The notes under the pieces: generated by a model
What the model was told of the DNA's origin: nothing
The model's database searches: none
Seen by the model: the letters and a program-made list of their open reading frames with translations, nothing else
Shown: piece after piece, positions 31,006 to 39,355 of the stretch
Numbering within the stretch: position 1 is the stretch's first letter
How the letters are laid out: each line of letters begins with the position of its first letter
Made by a program: the position numbers and the translations under genes
NCBI GenBank assembly: GCA_948616425.1
Contig: CAPGBJ010000087.1
Coordinates: 1 to 41,772, forward strand
DNA length: 41,772 bases
DNA from: an uncultured Oscillospiraceae bacterium
Lineage (GTDB): Bacteria > Bacillota > Clostridia > Oscillospirales > Oscillospiraceae
Direction of reading: 5' to 3'

Positions 31006-32405
31006 GTGTGATCCACTCCCTGTCCACCGCGCAGACTGATCTCCTGCTTCATCTGCGGCAACTGCTTTTCATTGCACATCACCGGAAAAGCCAGTACCAG
31101 AGACACCCCCACCATCACTGCAGGGGCCAGGGTATTAAGCAGGAAAAATAACTGGTTGACCTCGGGTAGCTGCACGGCGATTTGCTCCGTAAAGGGCTTC
31201 AAGTCCAGTAGCCAACCTACAACGGCGCTTCCGAACGCCATCCCCACCTTGGTGGACAGGGTGAAGCCGGACATCAGCAGCGCGTCGTGGCGCACGCCGG
31301 TCTTCCACTCCCCATATACCTTGGCATCAAATATGTTGAGAATGATTGTACTGGAGATCAGGTTGAGCCCCAGGCTGCCAAATACCCACCCCGCAGCCAG
31401 CACCGGCATCGAGCCGTCTTGGAGCGCAAACCGGAGCAGGTGTCCCGCGACATACGACGCCGCGCCCACCGCCAGAACGCCGGAGTTCCCCAGAAATTTT
31501 ACGAGCACCGGCAGGGCGAGGAACACCAGCAGGCTGGAGGCCGTGGAAACCTTGGAGTAGCCGGCGAGAAGTCCGGTGTCCTGAAACACATACTGGTAGT
31601 AGTAGACCATGGCGCTGGACTCCATCGTGATGGCCACCATAAAAAACAGATACAGCCCGTTGACGCACAGCCATGCCCTGTTGCACAGCAAGGCACCCAG
31701 GTACATCGGATGCCTCTCCCTGGCCCCCTGCGCCGGCTGTTCGGCCCCCTGCTCATAGCCCCGGGTTCCCCATGCCACGATCAGGTAAGACAAGGCATAC
31801 TCCAGACCGAAGGCGGCCCCCACCCACAGGAATCCCCGCCTCATGTCTCCGCCGCCAGCCAGCGACACCAGGGGCAGGGTGTAGACGGTCACGATATAAT
31901 TTCCGGCCAGACTGATGAAAAGGCCTATCTGGTTCAGCTGCACCCGCTCCTCCCGGTCCACCGTCAGCCGGCCCATCAGTGTATTCAGCGGGACCTGTGT
32001 CAGCGTACTGGTCAACGACTGCAGCAGGTACACAACCGTGACCCAGACCACCGTGGCGGTGCTGGACAGCTCCGGTGCCATAAAGCACGCGGCTAGAACC
32101 ACTCCGGCCGGGACCGCGTAGCACACCAGATAGGACCGGCACCGTCCCCCGGCGGAGTGGGTGCGGTCCACGGCAAAGCCCACCAGTGGGTCGTTGATGA
32201 TGTCCCAGATGCGGCCCCAGAATACGATGTTGGCCGCCAGCCCCGGACGGATCCCTAGGGCGTTGGTGTAGAAATAGAGGAGGTAGACCGAGATCGCCAG
32301 CCCTTGCACCGCCTTGGCGAAGGAGCCTGCGCCGTAGCACAGCTTGACAGGCAGTGGAAGCTTTCCCTCCCGGCGCCCGGATACATGCCGCTGTTTTTGT
32401 TCCAT
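31002..32405 (-). CDS. MFS transporter, glycoside-pentoside-hexuronide (GPH) cation symporter family
   Basis: A 467-residue, 12-helix carrier of the GPH/MelB group; YFYTNALGIRPGLAANIVFWGRIWDIINDPLVGFAVDRT is characteristic (read in two pieces near residues 45-85). ATG 32405 has AAGGAG eight bases upstream; a longer frame would include the hairpin before it. It sits between a frameshifted paralog and the truncated pxpA, in an operon led by a pyroglutamyl peptidase, so its cargo may be pyroglutamyl peptides or 5-oxoproline rather than a sugar. That is inference; GPH carriers mostly import sugars and uronides. Confidence 0.85.
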   Translation of the reverse strand: MEQKQRHVSGRREGKLPLPVKLCYGAGSFAKAVQGLAISVYLLYFYTNALGIRPGLAANIVFWGRIWDIINDPLVGFAVDRTHSAGGRCRSYLVCYAVPAGVVLAACFMAPELSSTATVVWVTVVYLLQSLTSTLTQVPLNTLMGRLTVDREERVQLNQIGLFISLAGNYIVTVYTLPLVSLAGGGDMRRGFLWVGAAFGLEYALSYLIVAWGTRGYEQGAEQPAQGARERHPMYLGALLCNRAWLCVNGLYLFFMVAITMESSAMVYYYQYVFQDTGLLAGYSKVSTASSLLVFLALPVLVKFLGNSGVLAVGAASYVAGHLLRFALQDGSMPVLAAGWVFGSLGLNLISSTIILNIFDAKVYGEWKTGVRHDALLMSGFTLSTKVGMAFGSAVVGWLLDLKPFTEQIAVQLPEVNQLFFLLNTLAPAVMVGVSLVLAFPVMCNEKQLPQMKQEISLRGGQGVDHT

Positions 32406-32454
32406 AAGCCTCGCTCCTTTTCCGTTCTGGTTGGACCCCCAATGTTTTGCGTTC

Positions 32455-32493
32455 GACACAGAGGCTCCGGGCAGACCACGGAGCCTCTGTGTC
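32455..32493 (-). other. Strong hairpin between two GPH carrier genes
   Basis: A perfect 15-bp stem (32455-32469 with 32479-32493) and a 9-nt loop. The minus-strand tail GAACGCAAAAC has no U-run, so it may be an mRNA-processing or stability element rather than a true terminator. Confidence 0.55.
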
Positions 32494-32535
32494 AGATTGG
32501 AGGAAAAACATCATATCAGAATGTCAGGGAGGACA

Positions 32536-33920
32536 TCAGGCCGTCTGCGCCTTTCTGGCCTCAATCTCCGCCTGCATCTGGGGGATCTTCCGCTCATACC
32601 GCAGCACCAGGAAGGCGCAGATGCCGGAGAGCACATAGCCGATGGCGACACACAGTGTATTCTCACAGAAAAACAGGGTCTTGACCGCCTCAGAGGGAGC
32701 GCCCAGCGCGGCGTCATAGCCCATAATCGCCTGCAGATAGCCGGCCAGGGCACCGCCCAGAGCGATGCCGATTTTCGCCGACAGGCCAAATCCGGACATG
32801 GCCAGGCCGTCGCTGCGGGTACCGGTCTTCCACTCGCCGTAGACCTGAGAATCCATGATACAAAGGACGATGGTCCCCGCCACCAGGCTGGTGCCGAACA
32901 TGCCGATGACCACTCCCACGCTGTAGAATACCAGACTGCCGTCCTTCAGCACAAAGCGAATCATGTTGCCGGCAATCCCGAACGCACAGCCCAACAGGCT
33001 GGTACCCGCATTGCCCAGGCGCTTGGTAAGTTCGCCCAGCACCACATAGCCCAGCATGGTCACCACCATGGACGCGGTGGAGTAGATGCGCAAATAATTC
33101 TGGGGGTCGCCCAGGTTGTGCGTGAAGTAGGCCACCATGGTCTGGGCCTGCATCATGCTGCCCGCGGTGTTGAACACATAGATCAGGATTGCCAGAATCC
33201 AGACCTTGTTTTTGCTCATAGCCTTCAAAATCTCCAGGATGCCGGGGCCCTTCTGGCTGAGGGTCTGTACCTCCTCCACCGGCTCGTAGCCGGCGGTCGC
33301 AAAGAAAGCAATGGCATAGACTACCACCATCACCACGCCGTAGGCCACGGCCGTCACCGGCGCATGTCCCCGCCGCCCAGTGTGTTGACGATGTTCAGCG
33401 TCTCGGAGGTGAAGATCAGGCTGGTGGCGGTGGAGCAAATAGTCAGCGTCTGATTGAGGTTGGTGCGCTGCACCTTGTCCGTCGTCAGCCGGCCCATTAG
33501 GGTATTCAGCGCCACCTTGACCAGAGAATCCAGCGTCTGGAACACAATGTAAGTGACAAAGACCCAGACGGCCTGGATCGGCGTGGCCACATTGGGCACC
33601 GCAAAGGCCAGTATCATGGCGACTGCCACGGGGAGAGACCACACCTTCAAAATGTGGCGGGTCTTGCCGTCCTTTTTCCCGTGGGCGCAGTCGATCACCA
33701 TGCCCATGGTGGGGTCTACAAACCAGCTCCAGATACGCCCCACCAGTGTCAGAGTGGTGGCAGCACCGGCGTTCAGATACAAAACCTCAGTGTAAAAATA
33801 GAACAGGTAGGTTGTCACCAGGACGCTGCCGATCATACGTCCGATGCCCGACAGGCCAAATCCGATCTTGTTCAGCCAGGGCAGGCGGACCTCCTCAATT
33901 TTCGCAGGTGGTGTTCTCAT
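32536..33920 (-). pseudogene. Frameshifted GPH-family MFS transporter
   Basis: Two open frames together encode one GPH carrier. The first (33920 to about 33354) gives 188 residues, starting MRTPPAKIEEVRLPWLNKIG and ending GGGDMRR-stop. The second picks up in another frame at TAVAYGVVMVVVYAIAFF and runs to 32536. The switch lies at 33354-33366 in a CGCCGGTGACGG stretch, and total length is one base short of an intact frame. The intact paralog next to it has GGGDMRR at the same place. AGGAGGAAGAGAA precedes the start, so the promoter side is intact. Either a recent inactivation or a sequencing error. Confidence 0.8.
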
Positions 33921-33952
33921 TTCTCTTCCTCCTGATCATAGATTTAAACTGC

Positions 33953-34600
33953 TTACAGCGACCGCCTGTACTCATCCAGCTCCCGCACCGGCTTGTCCAC
34001 CTCTTTGGCGTACTCCTCCAGACAGAACTTCAGCGCCCGGGCCGTCTCCTCCGAGGTCATCATCCCCTCCTGGCTGCCGTCGGCGATCATAGGGACGTGG
34101 ATGAACCCCGCAGTCAGGGCCGGATATTTGGCGGCGGCCAGATGTAGCGCCGCGTAGGTGACGCAGTTGCACTGGTTCTGCCCGGCGGAAAAGCTGTACT
34201 TCACCGGGATGTTTTCCTTCTGCAGCCGGTCGTGCATCGCCCGGTAGGGGAAGGTGCTGAAATAGGCGGCGGGCCCGTTGGGGAAGATGGGGTGCTCGTA
34301 CATGTCCACCCCGAAGTCTGCGTCCGGCCCGCAGGCGATGTTGTGCCCCATCCGCTCGATGAGCAGCGGAGGCACGGGGTAGCCTTGCCCCGTAGCCAGC
34401 AGTCCCCAGGGCCTCACTTCTTCAATGGCCTTGTCCAGCTCATAGACACAGTCAAACCACTTGACGGGCAATGCGCGCTTGACGATGGGGCAGCCGCCCA
34501 CCTCGTCGGGCAGCAGCTTTACCGCCTCCTGGGAAGCATTTTTCTCCTGCCCCATGAAGGGCTCAAAGCAGGTCACTAGGATCACCGGTTTTTTCTTCAT
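33953..34600 (-). CDS. pcp: Pyroglutamyl-peptidase I
   Basis: A 215-residue cysteine peptidase (family C15) that removes N-terminal pyroglutamate from peptides. The catalytic triad is readable: Glu in PPLLIERMGHN (about residue 82), Cys in GQNQCNCVTY (about 145) and His in GFIHVPMI (about 170). CFEPFMGQEKNAS at the N-terminus is the family start. GGAGGAGAGAAACA precedes ATG 34600. It heads the operon pcp, GPH carrier, GPH carrier, pxpA, which would import pyroglutamyl compounds, free 5-oxoproline and open it to glutamate; the last step is broken here. Cytoplasmic. Confidence 0.93.
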   Translation of the reverse strand: MKKKPVILVTCFEPFMGQEKNASQEAVKLLPDEVGGCPIVKRALPVKWFDCVYELDKAIEEVRPWGLLATGQGYPVPPLLIERMGHNIACGPDADFGVDMYEHPIFPNGPAAYFSTFPYRAMHDRLQKENIPVKYSFSAGQNQCNCVTYAALHLAAAKYPALTAGFIHVPMIADGSQEGMMTSEETARALKFCLEEYAKEVDKPVRELDEYRRSL

Positions 34601-34983
34601 TGTTTCTCTCCTCCTGTTCAGATTTTGTAATTAGTTTTCACGAATTTCTTCTTGTAATTTATCAAAAAAACAGCATATTGTAAAATGGGACTGCTACAGA
34701 ATATGTGGAACATCGCAGGCCAAAATTCCACTGTGGTGAGATTTTCGAGCAGAATACATTGTCTTGGTCCTCGGACCATACCGTTTAAAAGATTTATTTA
34801 TAAAAATTCCTTTTTTCGTCTTTCTCTGTCTGCTAATGCAGGTTGGTACCGTTTGAGTATCTGAAAAGTTGCACCCTTCCATAAAACGTGATATAATTTA
34901 AAAAATTTTATTTCATTCAACTGTCCCGCCCCGCAGGGGATGGAACAGGAAAGCAGAACTCCAACGCAGAGGGAGGCGTTGAT
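34601..34983. other. AT-rich divergent intergenic region
   Basis: Lies between pcp (minus) and the XRE gene (plus). Apart from the XRE promoter at 34869-34897 I see no gene. The pcp promoter cannot be fixed with confidence: TTACAA followed by TAAATT on the minus strand near 34660-34690 is only a weak candidate. Two similar ACCGTTT words at about 34778 and 34847 are present, of unknown meaning. Confidence 0.5.
34869..34897 (+). promoter_or_regulatory. Promoter of the XRE regulator gene
   Basis: TTGCAC at 34869-34874 and a perfect TATAAT at 34892-34897 are separated by 17 bases. The transcript would have a leader of about 80 bases before GAGGGAGG and ATG 34984. Confidence 0.75.
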
Positions 34984-35712
34984 ATGGGAATCCCAGACGC
35001 GGTAGGCAGCAAAATACGTATGTACCGCAGGCTAAAGTGCCTGTCTCAGGAGGAGTTGGCAGCTCAGATCTACAAGAGCAAGTCGGTCCTGTCCAAATAT
35101 GAGCTGGGACAGTCCAATCTGGACATCTCCACCCTGTGCGCCATTGCCTCCGCCCTGGAGATCAGCCCTGCTGCCCTGCTGGACATCCCAGAACGGAAGA
35201 GCTATATGCCAGCTCCGTCCCGTTTCGGTATCTTTCAAAACGACACACTCTATCTCATGGCCTCCATCAAAAACCTGAAATTCTGGCGGGGTGTGTTGAC
35301 CCTGCGCGGTACCCCGGATGGGCAGACCATAATCCGGCTCTACTCCATGCTCCCCAGCTTTTCAGAGCTCGACCGCTGCAAAGCGGTCTATGAAGGGCCT
35401 CTGTCCAGCTTTTCCACCAATACTGCCATGCTGTTGTCCAATGTGCTGGACCCCGCAGACATGACCGGAATTTTTGTCTACGCCCGCAAGGGAAATTACC
35501 ACATCTGCCCTGGGCTTCTAGTGCAGTTCGCCTATAGGGACAATGCGCCGTCTGTTGTCAAAACGATCCTATCCGACGTTCCTCTGCGGGAAGACGCCTC
35601 CACAGAGGCGGCGCTGACTATTCGTAAAGACGAACTTACCCAATTCCATCGCTCCAATGTCATCTCTTTTCCCTGTTTTGCCCAAGAAGAACAAATCATC
35701 GACCTGAAGTGA
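34984..35712 (+). CDS. XRE family transcriptional regulator
   Basis: A 242-residue protein with an N-terminal Cro/C1-type helix-turn-helix at residues 8-62 (KIRMYRRLKCLSQEELAAQI, SKYELGQSNLDISTLCAIAS) and a C-terminal region of about 160 residues that I do not recognise and that may sense a ligand. GAGGGAGG precedes ATG 34984 and a consensus promoter lies 90 bases upstream. It is divergent from the pyroglutamyl-peptidase operon and could control it, or could be a leftover of the integrated element whose scars follow. The 3' end is next to helicase debris on the other strand. Confidence 0.85.
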   Translation: MGIPDAVGSKIRMYRRLKCLSQEELAAQIYKSKSVLSKYELGQSNLDISTLCAIASALEISPAALLDIPERKSYMPAPSRFGIFQNDTLYLMASIKNLKFWRGVLTLRGTPDGQTIIRLYSMLPSFSELDRCKAVYEGPLSSFSTNTAMLLSNVLDPADMTGIFVYARKGNYHICPGLLVQFAYRDNAPSVVKTILSDVPLREDASTEAALTIRKDELTQFHRSNVISFPCFAQEEQIIDLK

Positions 35713-36313
35713 AAACGCGATAGTCGACCGAGGAGGTACGGACTTTACAATGGGCAGGGGAGCCAACTTAGGAGGCTGCCTTTTCAGTTCCTCCAAGTAA
35801 TTAAATATCCGCTCCAATTCTTTTTGCCTGTTGTCCCACCAGTCTATTGTCCAAATGCGCAGAATGTTCCACCCCAAGCCGTTCAGCACATCAATCTGGG
35901 CGTTTTCCTGATCCGGCACCGTCTTTACCGCGCCATAGCTCTCTCCATCCAGCAAAATACCCAGCAGATACTGTCCCGGCTTTTGACGCGATGTCCACTT
36001 TGTATTCCGACTTTCCAACGGCACACTGGACCGCATAGCCCTTTTCTTTTAATGTGACACAGACAGTCTCTGCTATCCCAGTTTTCCTGCTGTGTGTACG
36101 CCGAAGCATTTTTTCGTCTACCTCCAACTGGCCGCTCTGTGTATACCCCAAAAATGCGCTTAAGACCGCTACTCCCTTTGCACTACTACAGGACAAATCG
36201 ACCTGTTCTGCGGCCAAGGAGGAAAACACTTTCACCTCTGTCCTTGCCCGAGACAGCGCTACGTTTAGCCGCCTCCAACCACCGGCCCTGTTCAGAGGGC
36301 CAAAGTTAAGGCT
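35713..36313 (-). pseudogene. C-terminal remnant of a large DUF3320/DUF4011-type DNA helicase
   Basis: Minus-strand pieces in two frames read NFGPLNRAGGWRRLNVALSR, then a middle segment, then KEKGYAVQCAVGKSEYKVDI; after a frame change near 35975-35990 they read GQYLLGILLDGESYGAVKTV and ILRIWTIDWWDNRQKELERI. The first is the last helicase motif (FGPLN..GG.RRLNVA.SRAR) of superfamily 1 AAA helicases. The second is the attached endonuclease-like domain (GYxLGIxxDG, W..DWW..) that follows it in large defence- or mobile-element-linked helicases. All upstream helicase domains are missing; the 5' break abuts the integrase remnant at 36313. Confidence 0.7.
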
Positions 36314-36808
36314 GGCACAATCGCGATTCGAGGAAACCTCTGCTACACGCCGCAAAAAGGCATCTATCTGGACACACCTAAGAGCGGCAAGGTACGGACG
36401 ATTGACGTCGACCCAGAGATTATTGGGTTGCTCCCTCAGCTCAGGTTGGACCAGGCAGTCCACGCCATCAGCACATATGTCTTTACCCAGCAGGGCAACC
36501 CGGAGCCGATGCATCCTCAGTTCCAAGCTAGATATATGCAGAAGTTTTCCAAGAAGTATGATGTCCCCGGGCTTCATCCACACAAATTACGCCACACATA
36601 CGCCTCCCTGATGATTGCTGACGGTTTGCCTCTGGTTGTGGTATCCCGGCAGCTGGGCCACGCCCAGGCCAGCACCACGGCCAACATCTATGCCCACACC
36701 ATAGCCTCCGCCCAGGCTAAAGCCATGCAGACCTTTGACCGTTTCAATGACATTGTGGGAACTGAAAAGCCGCCCGAAAAGGGCATGAAAAAAGCGGCCG
36801 GGAATTGA
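36314..36808 (+). pseudogene. int: 5'-truncated phage/ICE-type tyrosine recombinase (integrase catalytic domain)
   Basis: About 164 codons of the catalytic half of a tyrosine integrase. The first Arg lies in TPKSGKVRTIDV, the HxxR in LHPHKLRHTYASLMI, then VVSRQLGHAQASTT and the Tyr nucleophile in ANIYAHTI. The N-terminal arm-binding and core-binding domains are gone; the open frame begins at the junction with helicase debris and has no ribosome site, so it is not expected to be made. It points toward the tRNA-Thr half 137 bases downstream, as expected for an integrase beside its attachment site. Confidence 0.82.
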
Positions 36809-36908
36809 TCTCCCGGTCGCTCAACTGTGTATTCTGCGGTAAACCTTTGCCAGATTGGACGCTAAATGGACGCTAAACCCCAAAATCCGAGGCTGTCGGA
36901 GAAATAAG

Positions 36909-36942
36909 AAAAGCCTTGAAACCGTTGCGGCACAAGGCTTTT
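36909..36942 (-). terminator. Terminator hairpin of the tRNA-Thr locus
   Basis: AAAAGCCTTG (36909-36918) and CAAGGCTTTT (36933-36942) form a 10-bp stem. On the minus strand it starts two bases past the tRNA CCA end and finishes in CTTTTCTTATTT, a normal tRNA-type rho-independent terminator. Confidence 0.65.
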
Positions 36943-36944
36943 GC

Positions 36945-36989
36945 TGGAGCTGCTACCCAGATTTGAACTGGGGACCTCATCCTTACCAA
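36945..36989 (-). tRNA. 3' half of tRNA-Thr(GGU): attachment-site scar
   Basis: Reading the minus strand: anticodon loop TTGGTAA (anticodon GGT), 3' anticodon stem GGATG, variable AGGTC, T-arm CCCAG-TTCAAAT-CTGGG, acceptor strand TAGCAGC, discriminator T and encoded CCA. Every element from position 32 on is exact. The 5' half is absent: the bases before the loop cannot pair with GGATG. A tRNA 3' half next to an integrase gene is the classic attL/attR of an element that inserts into a tRNA gene; the full tRNA copy should lie elsewhere. Not functional as a tRNA. Confidence 0.8.
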
Positions 36990-37036
36990 TTCTTCCCAGG
37001 TTGTTTTCTCCTGTTGTCTCCTGTTTTGTTTTAGCG

Positions 37037-37067
37037 CCGGGAGCCGTTGTGACACAACGGTTCCCGG
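37037..37067. other. 14-bp hairpin of unknown role
   Basis: CCGGGAGCCGTTGT (37037-37050) and ACAACGGTTCCCGG (37054-37067) pair with one G-T wobble around a 3-nt loop. No U-run follows on either strand. It lies among mobile-element debris; the rest of 36990-37267 shows no gene, only an 8-bp inverted repeat at 37195-37218. Confidence 0.4.
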
Positions 37068-37194
37068 TGATATTCTATTGTAGTTTCATGTTTCCTGTTC
37101 TACACTTGCGTATGGGCTTTTTTGATGCCCGTATGGGTTTTGTATGGGTTTCTACCCCATGTTGCACTCTAAACTTCTTGCATCTTTAATTCTT

Positions 37195-37218
37195 TTATGA
37201 ATGATAAACTATTCATAA
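37195..37218. repeat. Inverted repeat near the recombination scar
   Basis: TTATGAAT (37195-37202) and ATTCATAA (37211-37218) with an 8-bp centre, in an AT-rich stretch just before the ABC ATPase stub. It could be a recombinase or regulator site left from the element; no direct evidence. Confidence 0.3.
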
Positions 37219-37267
37219 TTAAGAAAATTGTACTTTCCCATTTTCCTATTGACTTTTTTATTATTAT

Positions 37268-37454
37268 GATGGTCACTCATAATATGAAGGATGCCATCGC
37301 ACACGGCAACCGACTCATCATGATGTACGACGGCAAGATCGTCATTGACGTACAGGGCGAAGACAAGAAAAAGCTCACCGTCCCCCAACTGCTGGAGCTG
37401 TTCAGCAAGGTGAGCGGCTCTGACGAAGCGGACGACAAGCTACTGCTGTCTTGA
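37268..37454 (+). pseudogene. 3' remnant of an ABC transporter ATP-binding protein gene
   Basis: About 61 codons read MVTHNMKDAIAHGNRLIMMY, then DGKIVIDVQGEDKKKLTVPQ and the tail LLELFSKVSGSDEADDKLLLS before TGA. This is the H-loop (VTHNM) and C-terminal tail of the amino-acid/tryptophan-type ABC ATPases found with TrpX-like binding proteins. Walker A, signature and Walker B are missing, and AT-rich sequence unlike the coding part joins at about 37268. The cut marks another breakpoint. Confidence 0.75.
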
Positions 37455-37497
37455 CGCCAAATTTGCATTGATTGCCAGAAAACGATTCTCAAACGAC

Positions 37498-37581
37498 AGA
37501 CACACATTCGCGACCCTGGCCCTCCGGAACGGCGTAGACGATGGGCAACTTTATGGCGCGGGTCATATTGTCATTAACTAG
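37498..37581 (+). pseudogene. Short fragment of a second tyrosine recombinase
   Basis: The plus strand reads RHTFATLALRNGVD and then loses likeness (DGQLYGAGHIVIN-stop). RHTFATLALxNGVDxKTVSxMLGH is the catalytic HxxR region of Tn916-like integrases, so this is a stub of a recombinase different from the one at 36314-36808. It is only 28 codons, so the call rests on one motif. Confidence 0.5.
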
Positions 37582-37602
37582 AGATAACTTATAAACGGAA
37601 AA

Positions 37603-37633
37603 CCGCAGGCCTTGATGTAGACAAGGTCTGCGG
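37603..37633 (-). terminator. Rho-independent terminator of the pst-pho operon
   Basis: CCGCAGGCCTTG (37603-37614) and CAAGGTCTGCGG (37622-37633) pair with one G-T wobble and a 7-nt loop. On the minus strand the stem is followed by TTTTCCGTTTATAAG, 46 bases after the kinase stop codon. Confidence 0.75.
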
Positions 37634-37678
37634 CAGCAAAGGTATTGCTCCTTTTTTCCACGATTACTGATCTGCCGA

Positions 37679-39355
37679 CTACAAAGGAAACACAACTGAA
37701 ACAGTAGTACCGCAACCGAACTCACTCTGCAACTTAATGGTTGCACCGTGATACTGTGCGATGTGCTTGACGATAGACAGCCCCAGCCCGGTTCCGCCGG
37801 AGGCCTTCGACCGGCTCTTATCCACCCGGAAGAACCGCTCGAAGATTCTGGACTGGTGCTCCGCCGGGATGCCGATGCCCGTATCTTTGACCGTTACAAC
37901 GGCCTCCTGCTCCTTTCTGACGACGGTGATCTCTACCGAGCCATTCTCCACATTATATTTGATGGCGTTGTCACAGAGGTTATAAATCATTTCGTGTAAA
38001 AAGCTTCGGACGCCGCTGATGGAAACGCTCTCTCCCGAGACGGAGACATGGATTCCCTTTTCAGTGGCGCTGTCACCCAAGGCAGACGCCGCATCCTTGG
38101 CTGTCTCCAGCAGATCAACCGTCTCCCGGTCCGGCGCCGCCCCCTCGTCCAGCTGGGAGAGGTGGATGATGTCGTCCACCAGCGTGACCAGCCGCGCCGC
38201 CTCCGTGCGGATCATGCCCACAAACCGGGGCACGTCCTCCGGCTTGACAAGCCCGTTTTCCAGTAGCTCAGCGCTGCCGGTGATGGACTGCAAGGGCGTT
38301 TTCAGCTCATGGGATACGTTAGCGGTAAACTCCCGGCGATTTTGTTCCGCAAATGCCTGCTCTGTCACGTCAAAGGCCAGCAGCACCGTTCCAACAAAGG
38401 CATCCTCCGACTCGATCCGGCTGATGTCAAATTGAAACTCCCGCCCGTTTCGCTCCGACCTGATCTCGCCGTGTCCTTCCTCCGCCGCTGTTTGTATGGC
38501 GAGATGCAGGTCACGGCTTCGATCTATTGTCAGGAAATCCTGTCCATCACAGGAGCTTTCCGCCCCAAAAACCTGCTGCGCCGCCGGATTGATGCTCAGA
38601 ATTTTTCCCGCGTTATCAAGAAGCACAAGGCCCTCCTTCATGTGGCTGGTCACTTGCGCAAATTCATCTGTCTGTTTCTTCAAGCTGTGAAGCTGCGCGG
38701 CGATCTGCTGCCGCTGCTGATGGATGCGGCTGAGAAGGGGCGCTAATTCTTCGTAGGCGTCATTCTCCAGCGGATGATCCAAATCCAGCGAGTTAAGAGG
38801 CCGAACGATTTTCTTGGACATCCAATTTGCAAGGGCCGCAGAGAGAATGACCGCGAGAATGGCTACCAGCAAAATGGGCTGGAGCATCACCAGAACCAGC
38901 GCCAGCACCGTTGCCTGACGGATGGAGATACGCAGCACAGTTCCGTCATTCAGCGCCTTGGCATAGTAAAGCGTCCGCTCTGTGAGGGTGGTGGAGTAGC
39001 GGACGCTGCTGCTTTCCCCTTTCGCAAACGCTTCCCGGACCTCGACGCGGTCTGCGTGGTTTTCCATATTTTCCGCGGAATCCAGCGTATCAAACAGCAC
39101 CGTGCCGTCAGACGCGACCCAGGTCAGGCGGTAGTCCGGGGTCCAGGCGTAGCGGTAATCGCGCTCTGACAGGTGTTCCAAATAGTTCGGGCCATTTTCC
39201 TCCACCCCGTAGGCCGCAAGCCGCAGCTCGTCTTTTAACTGCGTCTCCTGAACGGAGCCGAAGTAGTCATACAGGCATCCCATGACAATGACGAGGTTTG
39301 CCAGCAGTACCGCCGCCGCTACACACAGGATAGACCGAAAAATTTTTTTGGTCAT
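37679..39355 (-). CDS. phoR: Phosphate-type sensor histidine kinase (PhoR-like)
   Basis: A 558-residue membrane kinase. Two transmembrane helices (about residues 9-30 and 150-175) flank a short external sensor domain of about 120 residues; then come a HAMP segment (KKIVRPLNSLD), a PAS domain (about 235-335), HisKA with phospho-accepting H349 in NVSHELKTPLQS, and a HATPase domain (NLCDNAIKYN, DTGIGIPAEHQ, GGTGLGLSIVKH). ATG 39355 overlaps the response-regulator stop (ATGA) and uses GGAGG inside that gene. Last gene of the pst-pho operon. It would normally phosphorylate PhoP under phosphate starvation, but the PhoP here lacks the acceptor site. Confidence 0.93.
   Translation of the reverse strand: MTKKIFRSILCVAAAVLLANLVIVMGCLYDYFGSVQETQLKDELRLAAYGVEENGPNYLEHLSERDYRYAWTPDYRLTWVASDGTVLFDTLDSAENMENHADRVEVREAFAKGESSSVRYSTTLTERTLYYAKALNDGTVLRISIRQATVLALVLVMLQPILLVAILAVILSAALANWMSKKIVRPLNSLDLDHPLENDAYEELAPLLSRIHQQRQQIAAQLHSLKKQTDEFAQVTSHMKEGLVLLDNAGKILSINPAAQQVFGAESSCDGQDFLTIDRSRDLHLAIQTAAEEGHGEIRSERNGREFQFDISRIESEDAFVGTVLLAFDVTEQAFAEQNRREFTANVSHELKTPLQSITGSAELLENGLVKPEDVPRFVGMIRTEAARLVTLVDDIIHLSQLDEGAAPDRETVDLLETAKDAASALGDSATEKGIHVSVSGESVSISGVRSFLHEMIYNLCDNAIKYNVENGSVEITVVRKEQEAVVTVKDTGIGIPAEHQSRIFERFFRVDKSRSKASGGTGLGLSIVKHIAQYHGATIKLQSEFGCGTTVSVVFPL

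Noticed and set aside
33354..33370. Programmed ribosomal frameshift in the GPH carrier
   Set aside because: No slippery heptamer or downstream structure typical of programmed shifts; the intact paralog needs none.
34840..34880. T-box-like word (GGTTGGTACCGTTTG) upstream of the XRE gene
   Set aside because: It lacks the specifier stem, the antiterminator/terminator pair and a biosynthetic or aminoacylation gene downstream, and it overlaps the promoter.
35569..35712. Minus-strand continuation of the helicase frame under the XRE gene
   Set aside because: The likeness to helicase ends before the XRE stop; this part is antisense shadow of a well-supported regulator gene.
36945..36989. Functional tRNA-Thr gene
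   Set aside because: The 5' half (D-arm, 5' acceptor, 5' anticodon stem) is missing; upstream bases do not pair with the 3' anticodon stem.
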